From Mycobacterium colombiense (lineage in GTDB: Bacteria; Actinomycetota; Actinomycetes; Mycobacteriales; Mycobacteriaceae), in assembly GCF_003284975.1 (NCBI RefSeq), contig NZ_QMEU01000014.1, forward strand, positions 1-64,000: DNA of 64,000 nucleotides, written 5' to 3'. Both the position numbers and the translations under genes were made by a program. The notes under the pieces were generated by a model. That model saw only the letters and a program-made list of their open reading frames with translations. It ran no database searches and had not been told where the DNA came from. Below are positions 34,836 through 42,785 of the stretch, piece by piece (position 1 is the first letter of the stretch; the number at the start of each line of letters is the position of its first letter).

Positions 34836-35846
34836 TTAGCCGGGGATCTTGCCGAGGATGTAGTTGGCGATGCTGACCGCTGCCGCGCGGGGTGGCGCGC
34901 TGTCCGTGGTGCCGCTGGCGGACACGTTCAGGTCGATGACGACGTTCGCCTTGGCCGCGATCGCCCGTGCCGAGCGCACCTGGATGCCCTTGGGCGTCAG
35001 GTCCAGGGTGGTGATGCCGTTGCCGGCGTCGGCGGGGGCGCTCACCGACATCGGGATCGGCTGTCCGCCGGGAGCGGAGACGGTGACGGTCGAGCCGCCG
35101 CACTTGTGCCATCCCGACTGCAGGGTGGCCAGCTGCGCCTGCGCCGCGCCCGGATCACGGAACGCCGCGACTCCCTGGATGACCTGCATGGACTTCAGCA
35201 TGCTGCGGGTGTCGGTGAATTCGCCGGCGTGATATCCGGCCAGTGCCCCGGGGGTGTACGCGTCGGGGCTGCCGGCGGCGATGCTTTCCCAGCACTCCGG
35301 GCGGTCGATGCTGCCGTCATCCGGCGAGCGGCCGGGGCTGTTCCAGGTCGGACCGACGTCGAGGTTCGCGTCGCCGGTGATGTTGCGCAGCGCATCGAGC
35401 CCGGGCAGCAGGGTGGCGATGGTCTCCGGCGGGACGGTGGGCGGCGGTGGCCCGGCCGCCGTGCTGGAACCGGGGGATGCCCGGTGCGACGAGGTCGAGC
35501 CGGCCAGCGTGGCCCAGCCGGCCAGGGCGACGACCGCCAACAGGATGAAGATGTACGACAGCGTCACGCCCACCAGCGCACGGTCGCGGCCGAGCTCGCC
35601 AGTGCGACGGATCTGCGCCAGCCCGAGGTGCCCCAGGATCGCCCCCGCGGGCGCGAACAGGAACGCGAAAACCAGCGACAGCGTGGCCAGGGTGTTGACG
35701 GGCGGCCGGTAGGGCGCGGGCGCGGGCGGCGGTGGGTACGGCGGCGGTGGGGACACCGGAGGCGGTTCGACATCGGGGGGTGGGACGCGGCCCAGCGGGT
35801 CGTAACTCAGCGGGTTCTGCCAATACGGGTCCTGCGGGTTGGTCAC
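34836..35846 (-). CDS. Single-pass-type membrane protein with DUF4190 and PknH-like extracellular sensor domain
   Basis: A 336-residue protein. Residues 1-50 are rich in Pro and Tyr (VSPPPPYPPPPAPAPYRPP). A DUF4190 module with two helices follows (NTLATLSLVFAFLFAPAGAI, LGHLGLAQIRRTGELGRDRA and LVGVTLSYIFILLAVVALAG). The outer part, from about residue 140, has a PknH_C-like pattern: LLPGLDALRNITGDANLD, a Cys in RPECWESIAAGSPDAY, VIQGVAAFRD, a second Cys in HKCGGSTVTV and the final VSIANYILGKIPG. PknH_C domains lie outside the membrane on Ser/Thr kinases and lipoproteins; no kinase is attached here. Ligand is unknown. Confidence 0.85.
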   Translation of the reverse strand: MTNPQDPYWQNPLSYDPLGRVPPPDVEPPPVSPPPPYPPPPAPAPYRPPVNTLATLSLVFAFLFAPAGAILGHLGLAQIRRTGELGRDRALVGVTLSYIFILLAVVALAGWATLAGSTSSHRASPGSSTAAGPPPPTVPPETIATLLPGLDALRNITGDANLDVGPTWNSPGRSPDDGSIDRPECWESIAAGSPDAYTPGALAGYHAGEFTDTRSMLKSMQVIQGVAAFRDPGAAQAQLATLQSGWHKCGGSTVTVSAPGGQPIPMSVSAPADAGNGITTLDLTPKGIQVRSARAIAAKANVVIDLNVSASGTTDSAPPRAAAVSIANYILGKIPG

Positions 35847-35917
35847 GCAGCGCCTCCTTCGCCGGGAGAACCTGCCCGAAATGTAGCCGACAAGGACGTG
35901 GGGCTAAACCACGGCCG

Positions 35918-36985
35918 TCACAGGCGCGGTTTGGCGATGCCGACCACGTAGGGCGCCTCGACGAACGTCAGGTAGACCCGATGCGGCCCGACGGCCATGC
36001 CCGACAGGCGCGCCGGCCGCGCGTCGGGAGGCAGCCCCGACCGGTAATCGATGGTGCGCAGCACGGGAATCCGCCCGTCGGGAAAGCCGGTGAAGCTTGC
36101 GGTCTCGAGCGTCACCAGTTCGTGGTCGGTGGCGGCGTAGATCCTGGTGTCGTCGGTGCCGAGCGCGCGGATCGGCGCCGGCAATCGCGTGCTGGCCAGC
36201 ACCTCCATGCCCCGTCCGCCGCGGCGCGAGTCGACGGCGCGCAAGGTGTCGTCGTCGTGCCCGGCGACGTAGCTGCGGGTGACCGCGGTGCCGTCACCCG
36301 CCGAGACCGCGACGTCGATAGTCAGGGAGCCGTGCTGCGCCGGCGGTGATGTCGTGCCCTTGAAATGCCGGATGCCCGACGCTCCATACAGGTGGTAGTC
36401 GAGTTCGCGTCCGCGGTTGGCGCCGTCGATGGTGTCGGCGCTGGTGTCGGTGATCGCCGTGGGGAGCTTGCGGTAGCCGTACTGGTCCACCGGTGTCACC
36501 GCCATCCCATCGGCCGACAGCGCCAGCAGCATGCGCAAGCCCGCGTCTTCGGCCAGGTAGGCCGGCGCCGGTCCCGCGTCGAAATCGTCGACCTGGCGCA
36601 AACTTTCCAGGTCGACGGCGGCGACCTTGCCGCGGTCGGGCTGCGGCACGAACACCAGCCGCTGGTCCTTCTGGCTGATCTGCATGTTGCGCCCGGATGC
36701 CATGGGCGCGGAGAAGCGCGTCTTGGCATCGCTGCCGTGATCGTCGGCGGTGACCTCGGCCAACCGGTGATCGCCGGTGAGCGCGAGCAGGGCGCCCGTG
36801 CCGTAAGACCACACCGGTTCGTGCAACGGCACAGCCACCCGCCAGACGTCGACCGCGGGCGCGCTCTCCAGCGACGCCCCGGGTCGCGAACAGGCCGTGA
36901 TCAGCGAGGCCGCTGCCAGCGCGCCGACGACCGCGCAGCGCAGCAACGGCCGGATGCGCTGGCCCGTGCGAAGTTCGGCGCCCAT
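35918..36985 (-). CDS. Secreted lipoprotein of unknown function, propeller-like
   Basis: A 355-residue lipoprotein: signal peptide with hydrophobic core CAVVGALAAASLITAC and lipobox LITAC at about residue 32, so it is anchored outside the membrane. The mature part has repeated short strand blocks (LLALTGDHRLAEVTA, RLVFVPQPDRGKVAAVDLES, LRMLLALSADGMAV, TRIYAATDHELVTLETA, RVYLTFVEAPYVVGI), which look like blades of a beta-propeller. I recognise no catalytic motif. The start at MGAELRTGQRIR fits the signal peptide; longer frames run into the hemerythrin gene. A SigF-like promoter lies upstream, divergent from hemerythrin. Confidence 0.75.
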   Translation of the reverse strand: MGAELRTGQRIRPLLRCAVVGALAAASLITACSRPGASLESAPAVDVWRVAVPLHEPVWSYGTGALLALTGDHRLAEVTADDHGSDAKTRFSAPMASGRNMQISQKDQRLVFVPQPDRGKVAAVDLESLRQVDDFDAGPAPAYLAEDAGLRMLLALSADGMAVTPVDQYGYRKLPTAITDTSADTIDGANRGRELDYHLYGASGIRHFKGTTSPPAQHGSLTIDVAVSAGDGTAVTRSYVAGHDDDTLRAVDSRRGGRGMEVLASTRLPAPIRALGTDDTRIYAATDHELVTLETASFTGFPDGRIPVLRTIDYRSGLPPDARPARLSGMAVGPHRVYLTFVEAPYVVGIAKPRL

Positions 36986-37020
36986 CGGCCACCCGCTCCT
37001 TTCGACCGTTTGCCCAGGAC

Positions 37021-37045
37021 ATACCCCACGCGGGCGCCGCCACAC
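37021..37045 (-). promoter_or_regulatory. SigF-like promoter for the lipoprotein gene
   Basis: On the minus strand GTGT (37045-37042), 15-nt spacer, GGGTAT (37026-37021). The -10 is perfect and the -35 has one mismatch. It lies about 36 bp from the lipoprotein start. Confidence 0.4.
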
Positions 37046-37048
37046 CCC

Positions 37049-37074
37049 GTTTGGCGGTCGGATTGGTCGGGTAG
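37049..37074 (+). promoter_or_regulatory. SigF-like promoter for the hemerythrin gene
   Basis: GTTT at 37049-37052, 16-nt spacer, GGGTAG at 37069-37074. The -35 is perfect and the -10 differs from GGGTAT only in the last base. It lies about 55 bp before the hemerythrin start and is paired back-to-back with the lipoprotein promoter. Confidence 0.5.
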
Positions 37075-37129
37075 CCGATTCGGGAGCGAGCACAGCCCGC
37101 GCGCCGCACCAAAGGTGGGAAGGGACACT

Positions 37130-37690
37130 GTGGCACCGAACGCCATCCAATCGCCCACCGACGTGGTCGACTTTCTTGTCAGTCAGCATCAGCAGATCAA
37201 GGCGATGTTCGCCGAAACCCTGGCGGCGTCCGGAAAGGCCCGCGAGAAGGCCTTCGTCGAGCTGCGGCGCCTTCTCGCCGTGCACGAAACCGCCGAGGAA
37301 GAGATCGTTCATCCGCGCGCCAAGCGCAAGATCTCCGGCGGCGCCACCGTCGTCGACAAGAGGCTGCGCGAAGAGCACGCGGCCAAGACCGTCCTGCAGA
37401 AGTTGGAAAAGCTCGACGTCGACAGCGAGGAGTTCACCCGCCAATTGACGAAGCTGCGCGACGCGGTGATCGAACACGCCGAGATTGAGGAGCACGACGA
37501 ATTCTCTAAGCTGGGTGAGGAACTCAGCGGCGACGAGCTGGAACGGATGGGCCGCGCCGCCAAGCTCGCCGAAGCGATCGCCCCCACCCGCCCGCACGCC
37601 GGTGTGGAATCCCAGGCGGCCAACCTGGCCGCGGGACCGTTTGCCGCGATGCTCGACCGCGCCCGCGACGCCATCATCGGCAAGGGCTGA
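37130..37690 (+). CDS. Hemerythrin-like (HHE) di-iron protein
   Basis: A 186-residue helical protein with the iron-ligand pattern of HHE domains: His in SQHQQIKAMFAE, His/Glu in LLAVHETAEEEIVHP, His in REEHAAKTVLQKLE, and His/Glu in AVIEHAEIEEHDEFS. These proteins bind oxygen or remove peroxide; mycobacterial relatives (Rv2633c, SigF-controlled MSMEG proteins) affect peroxide response. The start is GTG giving MAPNAIQSPTDV, with the ribosome site GGAAGGGA 5 nt upstream; the frame is open further upstream through the lipoprotein's antisense. A SigF-like promoter precedes it. A strong hairpin follows the stop, before udgX. Confidence 0.88.
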   Translation: MAPNAIQSPTDVVDFLVSQHQQIKAMFAETLAASGKAREKAFVELRRLLAVHETAEEEIVHPRAKRKISGGATVVDKRLREEHAAKTVLQKLEKLDVDSEEFTRQLTKLRDAVIEHAEIEEHDEFSKLGEELSGDELERMGRAAKLAEAIAPTRPHAGVESQAANLAAGPFAAMLDRARDAIIGKG

Positions 37691-37702
37691 GGCAGCCACC
37701 CT

Positions 37703-37745
37703 GGCGTGGTACCCCCGCTCGGTGGGGGAGCGGGGGTACCACGCC
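37703..37745. terminator. Very strong hairpin between hemerythrin and udgX
   Basis: GGCGTGGTACCCCCGCTC (37703-37720) is the exact reverse complement of the segment at 37728-37745, giving an 18-bp perfect stem with a 7-nt loop. It starts 12 nt after the hemerythrin stop and ends 15 nt before the udgX start. It should end or sharply attenuate read-through, and its right arm is close enough to touch udgX translation. It could also be a dispersed repeat. Confidence 0.65.
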
Positions 37746-37760
37746 GCTGAGAAAGAGATC

Positions 37761-38429
37761 ATGGCCGCAACGCCGAAAGCCCCCGGTGCCGACCGCTACC
37801 TCCCGCAGGAGCGCGGCCTGGATTCCTTGCGGACGGCGGCCGAATCATGCCACGGCTGTTCGCTTTTCGAAGACGCCACCCAGACGGTGTTCGGTAACGG
37901 ACACCCTGGCGCGCCGATCATGCTGGTGGGCGAGCAGCCCGGCGATCAGGAGGACCGCGCCGGTGTGCCGTTCGTCGGCCCGGCCGGGCGCCTGCTCGCC
38001 CGCGCCCTCGAGGACGCCGGCATCGCGCCGGACTTGGTATATGAGACCAACGCGGTCAAGCACTTCAAGTTCACCCGCAAGGGCGGCAAGCGGCGCATCC
38101 ACCAGAAGCCGGGCCGCACCGAGGTCGTCGCCTGCCGGCCCTGGCTCATCGCGGAGATCGAAGCGGTGCGGCCGCAGGTCATCGTGTGCCTGGGCGCCAC
38201 CGCCGCACAGTCGTTGCTGGGTAACACTTTTCGGGTTTCCACCCAGCGCGGCCAGCAGTTGCAGTTACCGTCATCGGTCGACGTGCACGTGGAGCCCGAA
38301 CCGACCGTGGTCGCGACGGTACATCCCTCGGCGGTGTTGCGCGACCGCAGCGACCGGCACGACGAGGTCTACAAGTCGTTCGTCGACGACCTGCGCAGTG
38401 CGGGTTCAGGCGTCACCAAGCACGGCTGA
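37761..38429 (+). CDS. udgX: UdgX-type uracil-DNA glycosylase
   Basis: A 222-residue family-4-like uracil-DNA glycosylase of the UdgX class. Motif A is GEQPGDQED (residues 57-65), motif B is VHPSAVLR (His188). The UdgX-specific loop KRRIH at 110-114 supplies His114, which aligns with His109 of M. smegmatis UdgX, the residue that links covalently to the abasic site after uracil removal. Four cysteines (30, 33, 125, 143) fit the [4Fe-4S] cluster. UdgX therefore stays crosslinked to uracil-containing DNA. The start at MAATPKAPGADR follows AAAGAGATC. It probably has limited read-through from the hemerythrin gene because of the hairpin. Confidence 0.95.
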   Translation: MAATPKAPGADRYLPQERGLDSLRTAAESCHGCSLFEDATQTVFGNGHPGAPIMLVGEQPGDQEDRAGVPFVGPAGRLLARALEDAGIAPDLVYETNAVKHFKFTRKGGKRRIHQKPGRTEVVACRPWLIAEIEAVRPQVIVCLGATAAQSLLGNTFRVSTQRGQQLQLPSSVDVHVEPEPTVVATVHPSAVLRDRSDRHDEVYKSFVDDLRSAGSGVTKHG

Positions 38430-38450
38430 GGCCCGAATCCGCACTGCGAG

Positions 38451-40244
38451 TCAACTCTTCTTGTGCGGCAAGAACTCCTGCGCCTTGGTCTTGAGGCCGA
38501 CCTTGACGAAGCCCACCCGGTCCTCGTCACCGGAGAGCACCGCCGCGGTCGCCGACTTGAACTGCTCCCACGTCGCGTGCGGCGGGATCGGTGGCATATC
38601 GGGGTCGGTGTGCACGTCCAGCACCGTGGGACGGTCCGCCGACAGCGCGTTGCGCCAGGCGTCCGACAGCTCCTCCGGATCCTTGATCGCCATCGCGTTC
38701 AGGCCCAGGCTGGCGGCAAAGGCGGCGAAGTCGATGTCCGGAAGATTCTGGGACTCAGCGAATTTCGGCGCGCCGGCCATGGCGCGCATTTCCCAGGTGA
38801 CCTGATTGAGGTCGTTGTTGTGCAGGATCGCGATGATCAGGCGCGGGTCCTTCCATTCGTTCCAGTACCGCTTGATCGTGATCAGCTCGGCCATGCCGTT
38901 CATCTGCATGGCGCCGTCACCGCTGAACACGATGACGGGCCGGTCCGGGTGGCCGAACTTCGCGCCGATGCCGTACGGAACCCCGGGGCCCATCGTGGCC
39001 AGCGTGCCCGACAGCGAGCCCCGCATGTTACCGCGGAACCGTAGGTTGCGCGCGTACCAGTTGGCGGATGAGCCGGAATCGGCTGCGACGATGGCGTTTT
39101 CGGGCAGCTGGGGCGACAGCTCGGAGAACAATCGCAGCGGGTTGACCGGGTTCGCGCTGACCATCGCCTCCTTGTCCATGGTCTCCCACCAGCGGGCCAC
39201 GGTCTTCTCGATGCCCTCGCGCCAGGACCGGTCCTCCTTGCGGCGCAGGTGCGGGATCAGCGCCCGCAGCGCGGTCTTCGCGTCGGCGACGAGGTTGACC
39301 TCGTAGGGGTAGCGCATGCCGATCATCCGGCCGTCGACGTCGATCTGCACCGCGCGGGCCTGACCGAATTCGGGCAGGAACTGGGTGTACGGGAAGCTGG
39401 ACCCGACCGTCAGCAGCGTGTCGCAGTCGCGCATCATCTCGTAGCTCGGCCGCGTCCCGAGCAGCCCGATCGAGCCGGTGACCCAGGGCAATTCGTCCGA
39501 CAGGACGTCCTTGCCCAGCAGGGCCTTGGCCGCTCCTGCGCCAAGCAGGTCGGCGACCTCGGCCAGCTCTTCGTGGGCTCCGCGCGCGCCGGTGCCCACC
39601 AGGATGGCGACCTTCTTGCCGGCGTTGAGGACGTCGGCCGCCCGCGCGATGGCGGTGTCGTCGGGGGCGATCTTTGGGTATTCGATGCCGAGGCTGGAGG
39701 GCACCATTTTGAACGCGTGCTCGGGCGGCGAGTACGGCAGTTCCTGGACGTCGCTGGGGATGATCAACGCCGTCGGGGCCCGCTGGGTCATCGCTATCCG
39801 GATGGCGCGGTCGAGCACGTTGGGCAATTGTTCTGGCACGGTGACCATTTGGACGTAGTCACTGGCCACGTCCTTGAAGAGGTTCAGCAGGTCGACCTCC
39901 TGCTGGTAATTGCCGCCCATCGCGCTGCGGTTGGTCTGGCCGACGATGGCCACCACCGGGACGTGGTCGAGCTTGGCGTCGTAGAGGCCGTTGAGCAGAT
40001 GGATCGCGCCGGGGCCGGATGTGGCCGCGCAGACCCCGACCCGGCCAGTGAATTTCGCGTAGCCCACCGCCTCGAAGGCGCTCATCTCCTCGTGGCGCGA
40101 CTGGATGAATTTGGGTTTGTTGTCCGCGCGGCCCCACGCGGCCAGCAGCCCATTGATGCCGTCGCCGGGATACCCGAATACATGTTCAACGCCCCACGCC
40201 CGCAAGCGCTCTAGCAAATAGTCGGAAACCTCTTTTTTGGACAT
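38451..40244 (-). CDS. Thiamine-diphosphate enzyme, pyruvate-oxidase/acetolactate-synthase-like
   Basis: A 597-residue ThDP-dependent enzyme. The N-terminal pyrimidine-binding domain has FGYPGDGINGLL and the catalytic Glu in QSRHEEMSAFEAVGYAKFTG; a central domain follows with VAILVGTGARGA, and the C-terminal domain has the ThDP/Mg motif starting at FSGDGAMQMNGMAELITIKR and ending in ILHNNDLNQVTWEMR (GDG and NN). The architecture matches pyruvate oxidase (PoxB) and related decarboxylases more than biosynthetic acetolactate synthase, and there is no regulatory-subunit gene beside it. The substrate is probably a 2-oxo acid such as pyruvate. Start is the ATG giving MSKKEVSDYLL after a GGGAGGGAAA site. 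Confidence 0.87.
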   Translation of the reverse strand: MSKKEVSDYLLERLRAWGVEHVFGYPGDGINGLLAAWGRADNKPKFIQSRHEEMSAFEAVGYAKFTGRVGVCAATSGPGAIHLLNGLYDAKLDHVPVVAIVGQTNRSAMGGNYQQEVDLLNLFKDVASDYVQMVTVPEQLPNVLDRAIRIAMTQRAPTALIIPSDVQELPYSPPEHAFKMVPSSLGIEYPKIAPDDTAIARAADVLNAGKKVAILVGTGARGAHEELAEVADLLGAGAAKALLGKDVLSDELPWVTGSIGLLGTRPSYEMMRDCDTLLTVGSSFPYTQFLPEFGQARAVQIDVDGRMIGMRYPYEVNLVADAKTALRALIPHLRRKEDRSWREGIEKTVARWWETMDKEAMVSANPVNPLRLFSELSPQLPENAIVAADSGSSANWYARNLRFRGNMRGSLSGTLATMGPGVPYGIGAKFGHPDRPVIVFSGDGAMQMNGMAELITIKRYWNEWKDPRLIIAILHNNDLNQVTWEMRAMAGAPKFAESQNLPDIDFAAFAASLGLNAMAIKDPEELSDAWRNALSADRPTVLDVHTDPDMPPIPPHATWEQFKSATAAVLSGDEDRVGFVKVGLKTKAQEFLPHKKS

Positions 40245-40753
40245 GTTTTCCCTCCTCGGCAGACGGTTCTACTGTGCTGGCGGATGGGCGTGTGTGGCTA
40301 TTGTTTGAACCACCTGCATGGCACCGCCGACGATGCGCGCGCCAATCGAGCGCGGCTCCCGCTGACGGGCGTGACGTACGCAGGCTGCCACCGCATGGGC
40401 GGCTTCGGCACTTCCCACCCGAGCCGTATTACCCGGATTGGGCGGTGTTATTCGCCGAAACGACGCCGGCTGGCCGACTCTCAGCCAGTTTTCAGCTGGC
40501 GAGTGTGCAGCGGCGTCCGGCGCCGGGACCGGAACGGTCGGTGTGGGGATCAAAAGCCTTGTGGCACAACATTTCCCAGTTAGCCCCGGCCCGCTTCACG
40601 CACCGCGGCCGGATTCAGCGAGTTAGGGGTCGTCGACCGCCGTCACCCCGCATTGCTGCAGACGGTGGTCGGTGGCCATCCGGTTGGGGCGGTGATCACA
40701 GGACCGGTTTGCCCGCACGCACCGAGAGTGTCGGCCGAGGCTGCGGTATTTGC
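40245..40753. other. 509-bp gap between the ThDP-enzyme and topoisomerase genes, no gene supported
   Basis: Several frames stay open here, but none has a recognisable motif, a ribosome site or homologous-looking sequence; the longest (about 94 codons leftward from 40553) is Pro/Ala-rich and looks like chance. The ThDP-enzyme promoter must lie at its left end. The segment next to the topoisomerase gene could hold a decayed reading frame that I cannot identify. Confidence 0.45.
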
Positions 40754-41806
40754 TCAGGCGCTCTTCGGCAGCGACGATCCCGACGTGCTGTTGGTCTTGG
40801 CGAGTCGCCGGATCAGCATGCGGGTCGCCTTGTCCAGTATTTCCTGCGCCACATCCGGCTTGCGGACGCGCTCGGCACGGCGCACCGCCGCGGCGATGGT
40901 CAGTCCTTGTTCGTAGCCCGTGACGACACGGGGGTCGACGTAGGAACCGCGCGCCACGGCGGGGGTGTTGCCCAGCTCCTGGGCCACCTCTTTCATCACC
41001 GCGGATTCCACGCGCTTGGCGACCCGTTGTGAGACCGCCGGGTCGGCATCGGCGAACGCCGTGGCCGCGAGCACCGTCCCATGCCATGTTCGCAGGTCTT
41101 TGACGGTGTACTCGTCGCCCACCAGCTCCTTGAAGCGGGCGTTCAGGTCATCGGCTCGCACGTCGAGCCACCCGGAAGCGTTGCGGCACACCAACAGTCG
41201 CTCGGTGCGGTTGGGCCGGCGCATCAGTGCGCGCACCGCACGGACCACTTCGGGGTCCTCGATTTCCACGGTGCGCCGCACCCCGCTCTTGGCTGGAAAA
41301 TCGAACTCGACGGCGTCGCGCCGGACCACCACGTGCTCGCACAGCAGCGTGGACAGGCCGTAGGACTCGTGCTCCTCGGCGTATTGCTCACCGCCGGCGC
41401 GAAAGTAGCCGCGATCCAGCAGTCGTAGCGCGAGTGCCAAGACCCGCTTGCGGGTCAGTCCCTGTCGCGTCAGATCTTTGGCTATCTCGGCGCGCCACAT
41501 CGGCAACCGGGTGGACAGTTCCAGCACCCGGTCGAACTTTTCCTCGGCACGCTCCTGCTGCCAGGCGGTGTGGTACAGGTACTGGCGGCGACCAGCCGCG
41601 TCGACGCCGACAGCCTGGATGTGGCCGTTGGCGTACGGCGAAATCCACACCTTCTTCCACGCCGGCGGAATAACCAGATCCTTGATGCGCTGCAAGGTTT
41701 CCGGGTCGGAGACCGGCTTGCCATCCGGGTGGTAATAGGCAAAGCCTTTGCCGCGACGCTTGCGCGCGATTCCCGGCTTGCTCAGCACGCTACGGCGCAA
41801 CCGCAT
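40754..41806 (-). CDS. Type IB DNA topoisomerase (poxvirus/bacterial type)
   Basis: A 350-residue enzyme that relaxes supercoils by nicking one strand through a 3'-phosphotyrosine. The N-terminal cap has IKDLVIPPAWKKVWISPYANGHIQAVG and RRQYLYHTAWQQER. The catalytic core shows Arg in LRLLDRGYFRAGGEQYAEEH, Lys/Arg and His in YTVKDLRTWHGTVLAA, and the probable nucleophile Tyr in ARGSYVDPRVV. The size matches the short bacterial family found in Deinococcus and many mycobacteria, distinct from the essential TopA. Its role is unknown. A weak SigF-like pattern (GTGT-N16-GGGTAA, minus strand near 41841-41866) lies upstream. Confidence 0.9.
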   Translation of the reverse strand: MRLRRSVLSKPGIARKRRGKGFAYYHPDGKPVSDPETLQRIKDLVIPPAWKKVWISPYANGHIQAVGVDAAGRRQYLYHTAWQQERAEEKFDRVLELSTRLPMWRAEIAKDLTRQGLTRKRVLALALRLLDRGYFRAGGEQYAEEHESYGLSTLLCEHVVVRRDAVEFDFPAKSGVRRTVEIEDPEVVRAVRALMRRPNRTERLLVCRNASGWLDVRADDLNARFKELVGDEYTVKDLRTWHGTVLAATAFADADPAVSQRVAKRVESAVMKEVAQELGNTPAVARGSYVDPRVVTGYEQGLTIAAAVRRAERVRKPDVAQEILDKATRMLIRRLAKTNSTSGSSLPKSA

Positions 41807-41936
41807 TGTCGTCCTCCAGTTCTGGTCGCTGACTGCACAATTACCCGCCGGAGAAGTCGTTCACACGGCCAAGAAGCGCGGCCGGAATGGAAAACGACCC
41901 GCCACAGCGTCGTGGCGGGTCGTCTCGGGACTCCGG

Positions 41937-42335
41937 TCAGCCGGCCATGAATTCCTGGTAAGCCGACTCGAGGTACGGCGGCAGGGCGGTGACATTGCAC
42001 TGCCGTTCGGTGTCGCCGATCGGTGCCAGGATGCCGCGCAGGTCGTTGTATTCCTGCGGGTGGCCGGTGAAATAGCTGCGCAGGCTCGACTCGGCCTGGG
42101 GCCGGGGCTGCCCGTAGGCAGCCGTCACCACCTGGTTGGCGCCCGGGTGCGCCGCCAGATACTGCTCGGCCGAGCCCTGCACCGCTGACACGGTGTTGTT
42201 CACCCCGCCTGGGCTGCAGTCGGGCGCTGCTGCCGCCGACGGTGCGCCGACGATGCCCATGGCCATTCCCCCGAACAGGCAGCCGGCACTAATTCCGGCC
42301 ACTTTCCGGCGCGCGACGATGCTGCTGATTTTCAT
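41937..42335 (-). CDS. Secreted haemophore-like haem-binding protein (MHB family)
   Basis: A 132-residue exported protein with a signal peptide (VAGISAGCLFGGMAMGIVG ending APSAAAA) and a mature helical domain of about 95 residues: CSPGGVNNTVSAVQGSAEQYLAAH, PGANQVVTAAYGQPRPQAES and ILAPIGDTERQCNV, with two cysteines likely forming a disulfide. This pattern is that of mycobacterial haemophore/haem-binding proteins (Rv0203 group and its many paralogues), which bind haem outside the cell. Haem binding here is inferred from the family. The gene stands alone, with a long upstream region. Confidence 0.83.
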   Translation of the reverse strand: MKISSIVARRKVAGISAGCLFGGMAMGIVGAPSAAAAPDCSPGGVNNTVSAVQGSAEQYLAAHPGANQVVTAAYGQPRPQAESSLRSYFTGHPQEYNDLRGILAPIGDTERQCNVTALPPYLESAYQEFMAG

Positions 42336-42785
42336 GATTGTGATGTCCTTCGAAAGCGAAATGATTTTCTCTGAAGAGAGGCTCCCGATCCTCGAAATCC
42401 AAAGTAGCGGAATCGAACAGTGCGGGCTTCGCCCACAACGAACGCCGACGGCCGTCGTGGCCTCTCTAGGGGTGATTTGCTAAGCGAACGATCAAACGAT
42501 CCAAGGATTTCTAAGAAACGGGGTCGGTTCTTAAGGAATTGTCATCGAGATCGTGATGCAATCGTTATCTGAAGCTGGCGCCGGCGCGGACGCTGCCGAG
42601 GAGCGCCAGAAGAAGAACCAGTAGGCCACCCGTAAGGGGCCTGGTCCGATCGTCGGACCGGTTCCTTTGCGCGCGCTTAAGCTATGCCGGCGATCGCCAT
42701 TCGACTGGTTTCAAGCCGTCCCGCCGGGCTATTCCCCGGCTTGAGCCGGTTTTGGCGGGTGGCGTGCGGACGAGTGGGGTGGCGG
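42336..42785. other. 450-bp intergenic region with AT-rich part and a palindrome
   Basis: It holds the haemophore promoter on the left and the DUF3349 promoter on the right. AT-rich sequence with TTTCTAAGAAA (near 42508) and TTCTTAAGGAA lies in the middle. A possible 22-codon frame (42556-42624) has no ribosome site and is not called. A hairpin is listed separately. Confidence 0.45.
42643..42659. repeat. 17-bp hairpin-forming palindrome
   Basis: GGTCCGA-TCG-TCGGACC: perfect 7-bp arms with a 3-nt loop, followed by GGTTCCTTTG. It could be the terminator of an unrecognised short RNA from the upstream AT-rich region, or a protein-binding dyad. Confidence 0.4.

Noticed and set aside
39249..40214. 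A 321-codon open frame antisense to the ThDP enzyme
   Set aside because: No recognisable fold or ribosome site; the sense strand carries the GDG...NN cofactor motif.
40269..40553. Possible 94-residue leftward protein in the gap upstream of the ThDP enzyme
   Set aside because: Pro/Ala-rich sequence without motif, no convincing ribosome site, and it would crowd the ThDP-enzyme promoter.
41841..41866. SigF promoter for the topoisomerase IB gene
   Set aside because: GTGT-N16-GGGTAA on the minus strand has mismatches in both elements; too weak to call as a feature.
42359..42370. GAAAATCATTT (minus strand) resembling part of a mycobacterial Zur box upstream of the haemophore gene
   Set aside because: Only one side matches, the mirrored half is broken, and the position between ribosome site and promoter is not typical. 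Could be tested with a Zur weight matrix.
42556..42624. Possible 22-residue peptide (MQSLSEAGAG...) before the DUF3349 gene
   Set aside because: No ribosome site and nothing recognisable; too short to support from sequence alone.
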